In this document: piece by piece, positions 54,971 to 64,000 of the stretch | Numbering within the stretch: position 1 is the stretch's first letter | Layout: each line of letters opens with the position of its first letter | Origin: Sphingomicrobium sp. XHP0239 | GTDB lineage: Bacteria; Pseudomonadota; Alphaproteobacteria; Sphingomonadales; Sphingomonadaceae | Direction of reading: 5' to 3' | DNA length: 64,000 bases | Assembly (NCBI RefSeq): GCF_039555325.1 | Contig: NZ_CP154608.1 | Location: 1-64,000 of the forward strand | Notes under the pieces: model-generated | What the model was told of the DNA's origin: nothing | Seen by the model: only the letters and a program-made list of their open reading frames with translations | The model's database searches: none | Position numbers and translations under genes: made by a program

Positions 54971-57100
54971 ATGACCAATCGTGACGAATGGGCCGAGAAG
55001 GCCGCGAAGGAATCGAAGGGCCGCGACCTCGCGGTCGAAACGCCCGAGGGGATCACGCTGAAGACAGTCTACGGGCCCGACGACGCGCCCGATGCCGATC
55101 CCGGTTTCCCCGGCGTCGCGCCTTACACCCGCGGACCCTATGCGACCATGTATGCGGGCCGTCCGTGGACGATCCGCCAGTATGCGGGCTTTTCGACCGC
55201 CGAGGAATCGAACGCTTTCTATCGCCGCAACCTGAAGGCGGGACAGAAGGGGCTGTCGGTCGCCTTCGACCTCGCCACCCACCGCGGCTACGACAGCGAT
55301 CACGAGCGCGTCGTCGGCGACGTCGGCAAGGCGGGGGTCGCGATCGATACGGTCGAGGATATGAAGCTGTTGTTCGACGGCATTCCGCTCGACGAGATGT
55401 CGGTCAGCATGACGATGAACGGCGCGGTGCTGCCGATCATGGCCTTCTACATCGTCGCGGGCGAGGAGCAGGGGGTCGAGCACAAGCAGCTTTCGGGGAC
55501 CATCCAGAACGACATCCTCAAGGAGTTCATGGTCCGTAACACCTACATCTACCCGCCCGCGCCCAGCATGCGGATCGTCAGCGACATCATCGCCTATACG
55601 TCGGAAGAGATGCCGCGCTTCAACAGCATCTCGATCTCGGGCTATCACATGCACGAAGCGGGCGCGACGGCGGTGCAGGAGCTGGCCTACACGCTGGCCG
55701 ACGGGGTCGAATATGCGCGCACCGCGATGGAAACCGGGCTCGACCTCGACACGTTCGCGCCGCGGCTCTCCTTCTTCTTCGGCATCGGCATGAATTTCTT
55801 CATGGAGATCGCGAAGCTGCGCGCGGCGCGCACGCTCTGGGCCGAGCTGATGGACGGCCTCGGCGCGAAGAACGAGAAGTCGAAGCTGCTGCGGACGCAC
55901 TGTCAGACGTCGGGCGTCAGCCTGACCGAGCAGGATCCCTACAACAATATCGTCCGCACCACGATCGAGGCGATGGCGGCGACGCTGGGCGGCACGCAGT
56001 CGCTGCACACCAACAGCTTCGACGAGGCCATCGCGCTGCCGACCGATTTCTCGGCCCGCATCGCGCGCAACACCCAGCTCATCCTCGCCGAGGAAAGTGG
56101 CATCACCGCGGTCGCGGACCCGCTGGGCGGATCGTACTATATCGAAGCACTGACCGCCGAACTGGTCGACAAGGCCAAGGCGCTGATCGACGAGGTCGAG
56201 GAAGCGGGCGGGATGACCAAGGCGGTGGCCGAGGGCCTGCCGAAGCGGCGCATCGAGGAAGCGGCGGCCGAGCGCGCGGCCATGGTCGACACGGGCGAAG
56301 CGGTGATCGTGGGCGTCAACCGCTACCAGCTCGACGAAGAACCCGAGATCGACATCCTCGACATCGACAATGCCAAGGTGCGTCGCAGCCAGATCGAACG
56401 GATCAACCAGGTTCGCTCGAAGCGCGACGATGCGACGGTGAACAAGGCGCTCGAAGCACTCGAGGACGGCGCGCGGGGCGATGGCAACCTGCTGCGCCTG
56501 TCGGTCGAGGCGGCGCGGGCGCGCGCGACGCTGGGCGAGATCAGCGAGGCGCTCGAGAATGTCTTCGGGCGCTACGACACCAGCCCGACGCCGGTCAGCG
56601 GCATCTACGGCCGGCGCACGGACGCCGCGTGGCAGGCAGCGGTCGAGGGGACCGACGCGGTGACGTCGCGCCTCGGTCGCAAGCCCAAGATGTTCGTCGC
56701 CAAGATGGGACAGGACGGGCACGACCGCGGCGCCAATCTCGTCAGTTCCGCGTTCGGCGATCTGGGCTTCGACATCGTCGCGGGCTCGTTGTTCCAGACA
56801 CCGCGCGAAGCCGCGCAGACGGCGATCGACGAGAATGTCGACGTGGTCGGCGCCTCCAGTCTTGCCGCGGGACACAAGAGCCTCATCCCCGAACTGATCG
56901 CGCATCTGAAGGAGATGGGTCGCGGCGACATCAAGGTCATCGCGGGCGGGGTCATCCCGCAGCAGGACTATGCCTTCCTGCGCGACAAGGGCGTGCAGGC
57001 GATCTTCGGCCCCGGCACCAACCTCGCCGACGCGGCGGCGCAGGTGTTGAGCCTGCTCGGCCACAACATGCCGCCAACAAATGAAAACACACCCAAATGA
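54971..57100 (+). CDS. scpA: Methylmalonyl-CoA mutase
   Basis: A 709-residue B12-dependent mutase (single-chain type). The substrate TIM barrel has [20 protein letters not shown] and [15 protein letters not shown]; the cobalamin domain has [18 protein letters not shown] (DxHxxG) near residue 585 and the later GGVIPQQDY. It makes succinyl-CoA. The C-terminal ~8 codons (TNENTPK) are AT-richer and differ from the usual GHNMPP end, which suggests the 3' end was replaced when the next gene was inserted. Confidence 0.95.
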   Translation: MTNRDEWAEKAAKESKGRDLAVETPEGITLKTVYGPDDAPDADPGFPGVAPYTRGPYATMYAGRPWTIRQYAGFSTAEESNAFYRRNLKAGQKGLSVAFDLATHRGYDSDHERVVGDVGKAGVAIDTVEDMKLLFDGIPLDEMSVSMTMNGAVLPIMAFYIVAGEEQGVEHKQLSGTIQNDILKEFMVRNTYIYPPAPSMRIVSDIIAYTSEEMPRFNSISISGYHMHEAGATAVQELAYTLADGVEYARTAMETGLDLDTFAPRLSFFFGIGMNFFMEIAKLRAARTLWAELMDGLGAKNEKSKLLRTHCQTSGVSLTEQDPYNNIVRTTIEAMAATLGGTQSLHTNSFDEAIALPTDFSARIARNTQLILAEESGITAVADPLGGSYYIEALTAELVDKAKALIDEVEEAGGMTKAVAEGLPKRRIEEAAAERAAMVDTGEAVIVGVNRYQLDEEPEIDILDIDNAKVRRSQIERINQVRSKRDDATVNKALEALEDGARGDGNLLRLSVEAARARATLGEISEALENVFGRYDTSPTPVSGIYGRRTDAAWQAAVEGTDAVTSRLGRKPKMFVAKMGQDGHDRGANLVSSAFGDLGFDIVAGSLFQTPREAAQTAIDENVDVVGASSLAAGHKSLIPELIAHLKEMGRGDIKVIAGGVIPQQDYAFLRDKGVQAIFGPGTNLADAAAQVLSLLGHNMPPTNENTPK

Positions 57101-57489
57101 TTTTTCGGGTATTGTTCTTCACTGTCACACTGACAGCCGCCGCTGAAGGATCTTCCGCATGTAAGGTTTACGCGACGGAAGAAAGCCGAGAAGGAGCCGA
57201 CTTGGCGGCGAAGGCACGTGCTATGGAAACGGCTTTTGCGATTGTCGAAGGGAAAAAAATTTCAGCCGCCCCCGGATGCGTTGAGGGGCAATGCGGGGAT
57301 CGCATTCTCGTTCATAAAATGCGCAAAGGACCATATCTCGAGACGTATCAACTGTCTGACGATAAGATCTTTATCAGTTGCCAAGTGAGCTGGAGCGAGC
57401 TCGACGAATTTGGTGTTTTCTACCTCGAACAAGATGCTGAATCCGAAGGTACTTACCTTACGGTCAGATTCGAGAAGAACGGGGAATAA
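57097..57489 (+). CDS. AT-richer secreted protein inserted between mutase and pccA
   Basis: A 130-residue protein starting [18 protein letters not shown], a signal peptide-like N-terminus. Four Cys (SAC, CVEGQC, ISC) could form disulfides, fitting a periplasmic location. Base and codon use is clearly more AT-rich than in the flanking genes. No family recognised. The ATG overlaps the mutase stop (ATGA), and no Shine-Dalgarno is seen, so translation probably depends on coupling. Confidence 0.75.
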   Translation: MIFRVLFFTVTLTAAAEGSSACKVYATEESREGADLAAKARAMETAFAIVEGKKISAAPGCVEGQCGDRILVHKMRKGPYLETYQLSDDKIFISCQVSWSELDEFGVFYLEQDAESEGTYLTVRFEKNGE

Positions 57490-57491
57490 GC

Positions 57492-59501
57492 ATGTTCACA
57501 AAAATCCTGATCGCCAATCGCGGCGAAATCGCCTGCCGCGTGATGCGGACCGCGAAGCGGATGGGGATCGCGACGGTCGCGGTCTATTCGGACGCGGACG
57601 CGCACGCCCCGCACGTCGCCATGGCGGACGAGGCGGTGAACATCGGTCCCGCGGCGGCGGCGGAAAGCTATCTCGTCGCCGACAAGATCATCCAGGCCTG
57701 CAAGGACACGGGCGCCGAGGCGGTGCATCCGGGTTACGGCTTCCTGTCGGAACGCGAAAGCTTCGCCGACGCGCTCGACGAGGCGGGCATCGCCTTCATC
57801 GGACCCCCGGGCCCTGCGATCGCCGCGATGGGCGACAAGATCCAGTCGAAGAAGCTCGCCAAGGAAGCCGGCGTCAACGTCGTTCCCGGCTATCTGGGCG
57901 AGATCGCCGACACCGAGGAGGCCGTGAAGATCGCGGGCGACATCGGCTATCCCGTCATGATGAAGGCCTCGGCCGGGGGTGGCGGTAAGGGTATGCGTCT
58001 GGCCTACAGCGAACAGGACGTGCGCGACGGATTCGAGGCGACCAAGCGCGAAGGCCTCGCCAGCTTCGGGGACGACCGCGTCTTCATCGAGAAGTTCATC
58101 GAGGATCCGCGCCACATCGAGATCCAGCTGATCGGGGACAAGCACGGCAACATCGTCTATCTGGGCGAACGCGAATGCTCGATCCAGCGGCGCCACCAGA
58201 AGGTGATCGAGGAAGCGCCGTCGCCGTTCGTCGACGAAAAGATGCGCAATGCGATGGGCGAACAGGCCGTCGCGCTCGCACGGGCGGTGGATTACCACAG
58301 CGCGGGGACGGTCGAACTGATCGTCTCGGGCGCCGATACGACGGGGACTGGCTTCTACTTCCTCGAGATGAACACCCGGCTCCAGGTCGAGCATCCGGTG
58401 ACGGAGGAGATCACCGGCATCGACCTCGTCGAACAGATGATCCGCGTCGCCTATGGCGAGAAGCTGCCCTTCACCCAGGACGACATCACCTATGACGGCT
58501 GGGCGATCGAGGCGCGTGTCTATGCCGAGGATCCCTATCGCGGATTCCTGCCCTCGACCGGGCGACTGACCACCTATTCGCCCCCCGCCGAGGAGCGCGA
58601 AGGCGCCGCGGTGGTGCGCATCGACGACGGCGTGCGCGAAGGCGGCGAGGTGAGCATGTTCTACGATCCGATGATCGCCAAGCTGATCACCCACGGCGAG
58701 ACGCGCGAACAGGCGATCGACCTTGCCGTGGACGCGCTCGACGCGTTTGAGCTTGAAGGGCTCGCCGACAATATCGACTTCCTCTCCGCGCTGCTCCAGC
58801 ACGAGCGGTTCCGGTCCGGCAATCTCACCACCAAGTTCATCGAGGAAGAATATCCCGAGGGCTTCGTCGGTGCGCCGGCGGACAAGACGCTACGCCGCGA
58901 TCTGGTCGCCATCGCCGCGATCGTCGCGATGACGCACGAAACGCGGCTCAATCTCATCGACGGCCAGTTGGGCGATCCCGTCCTTCCGGCCAGCCGCCAG
59001 GTCGTGATGCTCGACGACACCAGCCACGACGTGACGATCGACCCGCAGGACGCCCTCACGCTGGTTTCGGTAGAGGATGCCGAACCGATCGAGGTAATCG
59101 CCGATTATACGCCCGGCCAGTCGCTGCTGATCGCCGACTGCGACGACCGTCGGCGGATCGTGCGGGTCGCCGCCAACGGACGCGGATTTCACCTCACCAC
59201 GCGCGGCGCACGTCATCACGCGCGCATGCTGGCGCCGCACGTCGCGGCGCTGATGAAGCACATGCCCGAAAAGGTCGCGCCCGATCTGTCGCGGTTCCTG
59301 ATGGCGCCGATGCCGGGGCTGCTGACCAAGCTGCACGTCAAGGACGGGGACGCGGTCGAGGCGGGCCAGCCGATCGCGGTGGTCGAGGCGATGAAGATGG
59401 AGAATATCCTGCGCGCCGAAAAGTCGGCCACGGTAAAGGCCACGCCCGTCGAGGAGGGCGCCAGCCTTCAGGTCGACGAAGTCATCGTCGAATTCGAATA
59501 G
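57492..59501 (+). CDS. pccA: Propionyl-CoA carboxylase alpha subunit (biotin carboxylase)
   Basis: A 669-residue protein: biotin carboxylase start FTKILIANRGEIACRVMRTA, the ATP-grasp glycine loop KASAGGGGKGMR, FLEMNTRLQVEHPVTE, and a C-terminal biotinyl domain with EAMKMEN near residue 635. It carboxylates its own biotin for transfer by PccB. It is the last gene of the propionyl-CoA operon. Confidence 0.96.
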   Translation: MFTKILIANRGEIACRVMRTAKRMGIATVAVYSDADAHAPHVAMADEAVNIGPAAAAESYLVADKIIQACKDTGAEAVHPGYGFLSERESFADALDEAGIAFIGPPGPAIAAMGDKIQSKKLAKEAGVNVVPGYLGEIADTEEAVKIAGDIGYPVMMKASAGGGGKGMRLAYSEQDVRDGFEATKREGLASFGDDRVFIEKFIEDPRHIEIQLIGDKHGNIVYLGERECSIQRRHQKVIEEAPSPFVDEKMRNAMGEQAVALARAVDYHSAGTVELIVSGADTTGTGFYFLEMNTRLQVEHPVTEEITGIDLVEQMIRVAYGEKLPFTQDDITYDGWAIEARVYAEDPYRGFLPSTGRLTTYSPPAEEREGAAVVRIDDGVREGGEVSMFYDPMIAKLITHGETREQAIDLAVDALDAFELEGLADNIDFLSALLQHERFRSGNLTTKFIEEEYPEGFVGAPADKTLRRDLVAIAAIVAMTHETRLNLIDGQLGDPVLPASRQVVMLDDTSHDVTIDPQDALTLVSVEDAEPIEVIADYTPGQSLLIADCDDRRRIVRVAANGRGFHLTTRGARHHARMLAPHVAALMKHMPEKVAPDLSRFLMAPMPGLLTKLHVKDGDAVEAGQPIAVVEAMKMENILRAEKSATVKATPVEEGASLQVDEVIVEFE

Positions 59502-59511
59502 GCGCTATTCG
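59495..59511. repeat. Palindrome carrying both stop codons of two convergent genes
   Basis: CGAATAG and CTATTCG are 7-bp arms around GCG. The TAG of pccA and the TAG of the esterase each lie in one arm. It may act as a weak two-way hairpin. Confidence 0.5.
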
Positions 59512-60629
59512 TCGGTCGCGACCGGCCGGCCGTAGTCGTCGGGCGTGAAATTGCCGCGGGTCGGTTGCGATCCGGGCTTCATCAGCAGGCACCACCCGTA
59601 ATAGGCGTCCGGGTCGGCATTCTTCGTTTCGTAGGACACCGTCCGCGCGATTTCACGGCGACATTCCCCCGCATCGAGGTTCGCGCGCGCCACTGGCCCG
59701 GCCGTCGGTCTGACCCCGTCGGCGTAGGCGAGCGGCAAGGAATTCCCCGTTCTTCCAGGTAACAGGTAGAGTGTCCGGAAGGCGTCGAGCCAGCTGATCA
59801 GCGCCATCGTCCGATGTTCCTCCGATCCCGACCGGTCGACGAACGCCCATTTCAGTCCCGCCGGCGTGTCGGCTTCAAGCGTATCCAGGATCTTCGACAG
59901 CCATTCGTCCTGATCGTTGCCGACGCCTTCGTCGCCCAGCGTGACGTAGAGCCGGCGATCCGACGGACCGTGATCCGCCAACTTGGCGGCATAGGTGTCC
60001 GCATAGGCGCCCTGGTCCCACCACGTGCTGGGTGTCAGCGCGATATAGTCGTCGAACATCTCGGGAGCTTCGGCGAAGGTGTCGAGCACGAACAGTCCGC
60101 CGAGCGACACCGAGGTCAGGATCTTGCGGTCGGTGCGGTAGCGCGACAGGGCCCACGGCATGACCTCTTCGGCAAGATAGCGGCGGAAGGTCGCCGCGCC
60201 GCCGCCGGAAATTCGGCCCGCGAAAGCTTCGTTCAATTCGTCCGGCATAGTGGTGGGCGGGGTCAGTTGCCGGTATCGGTCCTCGGTCTGCACGCCGATC
60301 AGGATGAACGGCTCGAAACTGGTCGAGAATTCGGCCTCTGCCGCAATGCCTGCCAGCAGTTCGAAATCCTGGTCCGGCCCCCCGTCGACCGAAAAGACCA
60401 CGGGATAGGTCCGATCGGGTTCGTCGGCGTAACCGCGCGGCAACCGCACGGTGAGGATCTGCTCGCCACCATATACCGCCGAGTCCAGTCGATGGATGGA
60501 GCCGACGACGATGGGTTCGCCATCGGGGTCGGCGAGATTGGCATGCAGGGGCTTGTCCGCATCCTGCGCGAACGCGACCGTCGGGGTGGCGAAGAGCAGG
60601 GAAATCAAAGCGATGCGCAGCAGGTCCAT
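59505..60629 (-). CDS. Secreted esterase of the IroE/esterase-D fold
   Basis: A 374-residue alpha/beta hydrolase with signal peptide ending AFAQ (about 1-22). The domain has YPVVFSVDGGPD and the nucleophile elbow SVSLGGLF near residue 177, then LTPSTWW and an HRTM His near 260, as in the putative-esterase (trilactone hydrolase-like) family. The substrate is unknown. It is convergent with pccA; both stop codons lie in one short palindrome. Confidence 0.83.
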   Translation of the reverse strand: MDLLRIALISLLFATPTVAFAQDADKPLHANLADPDGEPIVVGSIHRLDSAVYGGEQILTVRLPRGYADEPDRTYPVVFSVDGGPDQDFELLAGIAAEAEFSTSFEPFILIGVQTEDRYRQLTPPTTMPDELNEAFAGRISGGGAATFRRYLAEEVMPWALSRYRTDRKILTSVSLGGLFVLDTFAEAPEMFDDYIALTPSTWWDQGAYADTYAAKLADHGPSDRRLYVTLGDEGVGNDQDEWLSKILDTLEADTPAGLKWAFVDRSGSEEHRTMALISWLDAFRTLYLLPGRTGNSLPLAYADGVRPTAGPVARANLDAGECRREIARTVSYETKNADPDAYYGWCLLMKPGSQPTRGNFTPDDYGRPVATDE

Positions 60630-60822
60630 CGGGGTCTTCCTTGGCGATTTCGGCAGAGGCTAGCGGGCCGGCGCCGGCGCGTCACGGCGTATTCGCTCGG
60701 CTTTCCCAGGCGGGAAATTGCGGCGACATGGAAGAGGGCCACTTGGTCCAGAATTTCCGTAAATGCGGTCTGATGTCCTCAAAGGTTTACGCGCCGGGCC
60801 TTCGCCCCTAGCTTCCGCGCGC

Positions 60823-62289
60823 ATGGAAACCGGAACGCTTTTCTCGCTCGCCTTCTACTTCATCGCCATGATCGGAATCGGGCTGTGGGCCTGGAAACGG
60901 TCGACCGATACCAGCGAGGGCTATCTGCTCGCGGGGCGGAACCTGCCGCCCGCCGTGGCCGCATTGTCGGCTGGGGCAAGCGACATGTCGGGATGGTTGC
61001 TGCTCGGGCTCCCCGGGGCGCTCTATGCCGCGGGGCTGGTCGAGGCATGGATCGGGATCGGCCTGTTCCTCGGCGCGCTCGCCAACTGGATCATCGTCGC
61101 TCCGCGGCTCCGGAAGCAGACCGAGGAGCGCGGCAACGCGCTGACCATCCCCGAATATCTCGCCAATCGCTTTCCCGACAAGGCGATCCCGCTGCGTGTC
61201 GTCAGCGCGATCATCATCGTGCTGTTCTTCGCGGTCTATACCGCCGCCGGTCTGGTGGGCGGGGGCAAGCTGTTCGAGACGGCGTTCGCCGACGTCCTGC
61301 CGGGGATCGGATTGAGCGATTACATGACCGGCATCTGGATCACCGCGCTGGTGGTGCTCGCTTATACGATGGTCGGCGGCTTTCTGGCGGTCAGCCTCAC
61401 CGATTTCGTGCAGGGCCTCATCATGGTCATCGCCCTCATCGTCATGCCGCTGGTCGTCCTGTTCGGCCCCGGCGGCGAGGCGGGCGGAAGCCTCGCCGAC
61501 GTACCGGTCGATGGTTTTCTCGACATGACCAACGGGCTGACCCTCATCGGGTTCGTCAGCCTGATGAGCTGGGGGCTCGGCTATTTCGGACAGCCGCACA
61601 TCATCGTTCGCTTCATGGCGGTGAAGAGTGTCGAGGCGGTTCGTCCGGCGCGCGCGATCGGCATGACGTGGATGGGGGTAGCGTTGCTGGGTTCGATCGG
61701 CATCGGCATCGCCGGGCGCGCGTTCGTGGAGCGCAACGGGCTGACGGTGGAAGACCCGGAGACGATCTTCATCGTGCTCGCCAATCTTCTGTTCCACCCG
61801 CTGGTGACGGGCTTCCTGCTCGCCGCGCTGCTCGCTGCGATCATGTCGACCATTAGTTCGCAGCTTCTGGTCGCCAGCTCCTCGCTGACCGAGGATTTCT
61901 ACAAGCTGTTCCTGCGCAAGAATGCGTCCGAACGCGAAAGCGTCAACGTCGGGCGGATCTGCGTTGCCTTGGTCGCGCTGGTCGCGATCTGGATCGGGTC
62001 GGATCCCGACAGTCAGGTGCTCGGCCTCGTCGCCAATGCATGGGCCGGATTCGGCGCCGCGTTCGGGCCGCTGATCATCCTGTCGCTGACGTGGGACCGG
62101 ATGACGGGGGCGGGCGCACTGGCGGGGCTCGTCACGGGCGCGGCGGTCGTCATCGGCTGGATCGCGTTCGATATCGGACTGATCTACGAGATCGTGCCGG
62201 GGTTCATTGCGGCGTGGGTGGCGATCTGGGCGGTCAGCAAGTCGACCACCGGCGCACCGCGTGTCACCACCGAAAGGAAAGCAATATGA
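60823..62289 (+). CDS. putP: Sodium/proline symporter
   Basis: A 488-residue sodium:solute symporter with about 13 transmembrane helices. The N-terminal motif [26 protein letters not shown] and later [17 protein letters not shown] are hallmarks of PutP. It imports proline with sodium. The 193 nt upstream, to the divergent esterase start, contain no gene. The stop overlaps the next gene's start (ATGA). Confidence 0.93.
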   Translation: METGTLFSLAFYFIAMIGIGLWAWKRSTDTSEGYLLAGRNLPPAVAALSAGASDMSGWLLLGLPGALYAAGLVEAWIGIGLFLGALANWIIVAPRLRKQTEERGNALTIPEYLANRFPDKAIPLRVVSAIIIVLFFAVYTAAGLVGGGKLFETAFADVLPGIGLSDYMTGIWITALVVLAYTMVGGFLAVSLTDFVQGLIMVIALIVMPLVVLFGPGGEAGGSLADVPVDGFLDMTNGLTLIGFVSLMSWGLGYFGQPHIIVRFMAVKSVEAVRPARAIGMTWMGVALLGSIGIGIAGRAFVERNGLTVEDPETIFIVLANLLFHPLVTGFLLAALLAAIMSTISSQLLVASSSLTEDFYKLFLRKNASERESVNVGRICVALVALVAIWIGSDPDSQVLGLVANAWAGFGAAFGPLIILSLTWDRMTGAGALAGLVTGAAVVIGWIAFDIGLIYEIVPGFIAAWVAIWAVSKSTTGAPRVTTERKAI

Positions 62290-63389
62290 AATCCCGCGCC
62301 GCTGTCGCCTTCGAGGCGAAAAAGCCGCTCGAAATCGTCGAGGTCGACGTCGAAGGCCCCAAGGCGGGCGAGGTGCTGGTCGAGATCATGGCGACCGGGA
62401 TCTGCCACACCGACGCCTACACGCTCGACGGGCTCGACAGCGAAGGGCTGTTCCCGAGTGTCCTGGGCCACGAAGGGTGCGGCGTGGTTCGCGAGGTCGG
62501 CGAGGGCGTGACCTCGGTGAAGCCCGACGATCACGTCATTCCGCTCTACACGCCCGAATGCCGACAGTGCAAAATGTGCCTGTCGGGCAAGACCAATCTC
62601 TGCAGCGCGATCCGCGAGACGCAGGGCAAGGGCTTGATGCCGGACGGGACCAGCCGGTTCAGCTACAAGGGCGAGATGCTGCACCATTACATGGGCTGCT
62701 CGACCTTCTCGAACTTCACTGTCCTGCCGGAAATCGCGGTCGCGAAAATCCGGCAGGACGCGCCGTTCGATACCAGCTGCTATATCGGATGCGGCGTGAC
62801 GACCGGCGTGGGCGCGGTGGTGAATACCGCCGACGTAAGGCCGGGCGACAATGTCGTCGTGTTCGGGCTGGGCGGCATCGGACTGAACGTCATCCAGGGC
62901 GCGAAGATGGCAGGGGCCGACCGGATCGTCGGCGTCGACATCAACGGCGACAAGGAAGAATGGGGCCGCAAGTTCGGCATGACCGACTTCGTCGACGCGA
63001 CCGACGGCGGTGTCGTAGAGAAGATCGTCGCGATGCTCGACGGCGGGGCAGACTATAGTTTCGATTGCACCGGCAACACCGAGGTCATGCGCCAGGCGCT
63101 GGAATGCTGTCACAAGGGCTGGGGAACCAGCATCGTCATCGGCGTCGCCGAAGCGGGCAAGACGATCGAAACACGGCCATTCCAGCTCGTCACCGGACGA
63201 AACTGGCGCGGGACCGCGTTCGGCGGCGCGAAGGGTCGGACCGATGTGCCCAAGATCGTCGACTGGTACATGGATGGCAAGATCGCGATCGATCCGATGA
63301 TCACGCACCGACTGACACTGGACGAGATCAACAGGGGGTTCGATCTGATGCACGAAGGCAAGTCGATCCGTTCCGTGGTCGTCTACTAG
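62286..63389 (+). CDS. frmA: S-(hydroxymethyl)glutathione dehydrogenase (class III alcohol dehydrogenase)
   Basis: A 367-residue zinc dehydrogenase: [25 protein letters not shown], the structural zinc Cys in [35 protein letters not shown] and the late [16 protein letters not shown], diagnostic of FrmA/AdhC. It oxidises the formaldehyde-glutathione adduct with NAD. AAAGGAAAG precedes the ATG inside the putP 3' end. First enzyme of a formaldehyde detoxification set with fghA. Confidence 0.96.
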   Translation: MKSRAAVAFEAKKPLEIVEVDVEGPKAGEVLVEIMATGICHTDAYTLDGLDSEGLFPSVLGHEGCGVVREVGEGVTSVKPDDHVIPLYTPECRQCKMCLSGKTNLCSAIRETQGKGLMPDGTSRFSYKGEMLHHYMGCSTFSNFTVLPEIAVAKIRQDAPFDTSCYIGCGVTTGVGAVVNTADVRPGDNVVVFGLGGIGLNVIQGAKMAGADRIVGVDINGDKEEWGRKFGMTDFVDATDGGVVEKIVAMLDGGADYSFDCTGNTEVMRQALECCHKGWGTSIVIGVAEAGKTIETRPFQLVTGRNWRGTAFGGAKGRTDVPKIVDWYMDGKIAIDPMITHRLTLDEINRGFDLMHEGKSIRSVVVY

Positions 63390-63402
63390 GAGAAACGAAA
63401 CG

Positions 63403-63789
63403 ATGTTCAGCCATATCATGCTTGGCGCCGACGACCTCGACGCTTCGCGCGCCTTTTACGACGCCACGATCGCGGCGATCGGCGGCAAGCCCGGGCGCAC
63501 CGACGACAAGGGCCGCACCAGCTGGATGCACAACGGCTCGGTCTTCATGATCTCCAAGCCGATCGACGGCGAGCCGGCGAGTTGCGGCAATGGCTCGACG
63601 ATCGGGTTCGGGTGCGCGAGCGAGGACATGGTCGATGCATGGCACGAAGCCGGCGTCGCGGCGGGCGGTACCGCGATCGAGGATCCGCCCGGCATTCGCG
63701 GCAATGCGTTCGGGAAGCTCTATCTCGCTTATTTGCGCGACCCCGCCGGCAACAAGGTCTGCGGCCTGTATCGCGTGCCCGCCGAATGA
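63403..63789 (+). CDS. VOC-family (glyoxalase/bleomycin-resistance-like) protein
   Basis: A 128-residue VOC protein: FSHIMLGADDLDASRAFYDATI, a middle strand FGCASEDMVDAWH and the C-terminal YLAYLRDPAGNKVCGLYR. AGGAG precedes the ATG. Its place between frmA and fghA suggests a role in formaldehyde or aldehyde-glutathione metabolism, for example helping adduct formation; this is inferred from position. The stop overlaps fghA (ATGA). Confidence 0.88.
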   Translation: MFSHIMLGADDLDASRAFYDATIAAIGGKPGRTDDKGRTSWMHNGSVFMISKPIDGEPASCGNGSTIGFGCASEDMVDAWHEAGVAAGGTAIEDPPGIRGNAFGKLYLAYLRDPAGNKVCGLYRVPAE

Positions 63790-64000
63790 GCCTGAAACGA
63801 GAGGATTGCTGGAAGAGCCATGGCGGCTGGCAGGGCATCTATACGCATGACAGCGATGCGACGGGCACGCCGATGCGTTTCTCGCTGTTCCTCCCGCCCG
63901 TTCCGGAAGGCACGCGGGTCCCCATCCTGTGGTACCTGTCGGGACTGACCTGCACCCACGCCAACGTCACCGAAAAGGGCGAGTATCGCGCGGCGTGTGC
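63786..64000 (+). CDS. fghA: S-formylglutathione hydrolase (5' part)
   Basis: The first 71 codons of an esterase-D family protein, truncated by the window edge. Opening CWKSHGGWQGIYTHDS, FLPP and WYLSGLTCTHANVTEKGEY match FghA, whose active Ser lies further downstream. It hydrolyses S-formylglutathione to formate, the step after FrmA. Confidence 0.9.
   Translation, partial: MSLKREDCWKSHGGWQGIYTHDSDATGTPMRFSLFLPPVPEGTRVPILWYLSGLTCTHANVTEKGEYRAAC

Noticed and set aside
54866..57064. 732-codon minus-strand frame opposite methylmalonyl-CoA mutase
   Set aside because: The mutase is certain; the antisense frame is a shadow of its codon bias.

Overview
The window is a GC-rich stretch of alphaproteobacterial chromosome, most likely from the Sphingomonadales (Sphingomonas/Sphingomicrobium-like). 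The clues are a class I lysyl-tRNA synthetase, MipZ and GapR-type cell-cycle proteins, an RcnB-like arginine-rich secreted protein, the rpmF-plsX-fabH-ihfA-merR order, a ybgC-tolQRAB-pal operon, and a LapA/BapA-type adhesin secretion locus. Genes are packed tightly with many ATGA/GTGA overlaps. No stretch longer than about 300 bases lacks a gene. I saw no rRNA, tRNA, CRISPR array, insertion sequence or prophage.

Layout. 1-12774: the 3' part of a giant repetitive adhesin, its type I secretion system (TolC-like outer membrane protein, LapB-like ABC exporter, HlyD-like adaptor) with a SleB-type cell wall hydrolase inside the operon, and a convergent LapG-like periplasmic cysteine protease. 12846-15622: an alpha/beta hydrolase, an orphan [2Fe-2S] oxidoreductase subunit, an RcnB-like protein and a small hydrophilic protein. 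15695-20575: lysK, a DinG-like helicase and sixA. 20572-23645 (minus strand): rpmF-plsX-fabH-ihfA-merR. 23780-27560: a GloB-like hydrolase, a dipeptidase and a PabB-PabC fusion. 27557-32369: a ligase-associated DNA repair cluster (PdeM, exoribonuclease, Lhr-like helicase, MBL-fold exonuclease) from which the expected ATP-dependent ligase is absent. 32369-37694: a lipoprotein, a zinc alcohol dehydrogenase, phosphomannomutase, mipZ, panC and a Sel1-like protein.

37751-42057 (minus): the Tol-Pal operon. 42163-43363 (plus): a compact module with three GTAACC/GGTTAC inverted repeats over a promoter-like region, two paralogous four-helix membrane proteins and a 68-residue Cro/CI-type regulator. I find this the most intriguing candidate for an undescribed system. 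43367-49906: ruvA, ruvB and ruvC with yebC, a DUF3089 protein, a glycerophosphodiesterase and a YVTN beta-propeller. 49979-52152: ybjQ-like, gapR and pyk. 52234-59501: the complete propionyl-CoA to succinyl-CoA operon (pccB, mce, mcm, pccA), interrupted at two overlapping junctions by AT-richer genes of unknown function. 59505-64000: an esterase, putP, and a glutathione-dependent formaldehyde oxidation set (frmA, a VOC protein, fghA) that runs off the right edge.
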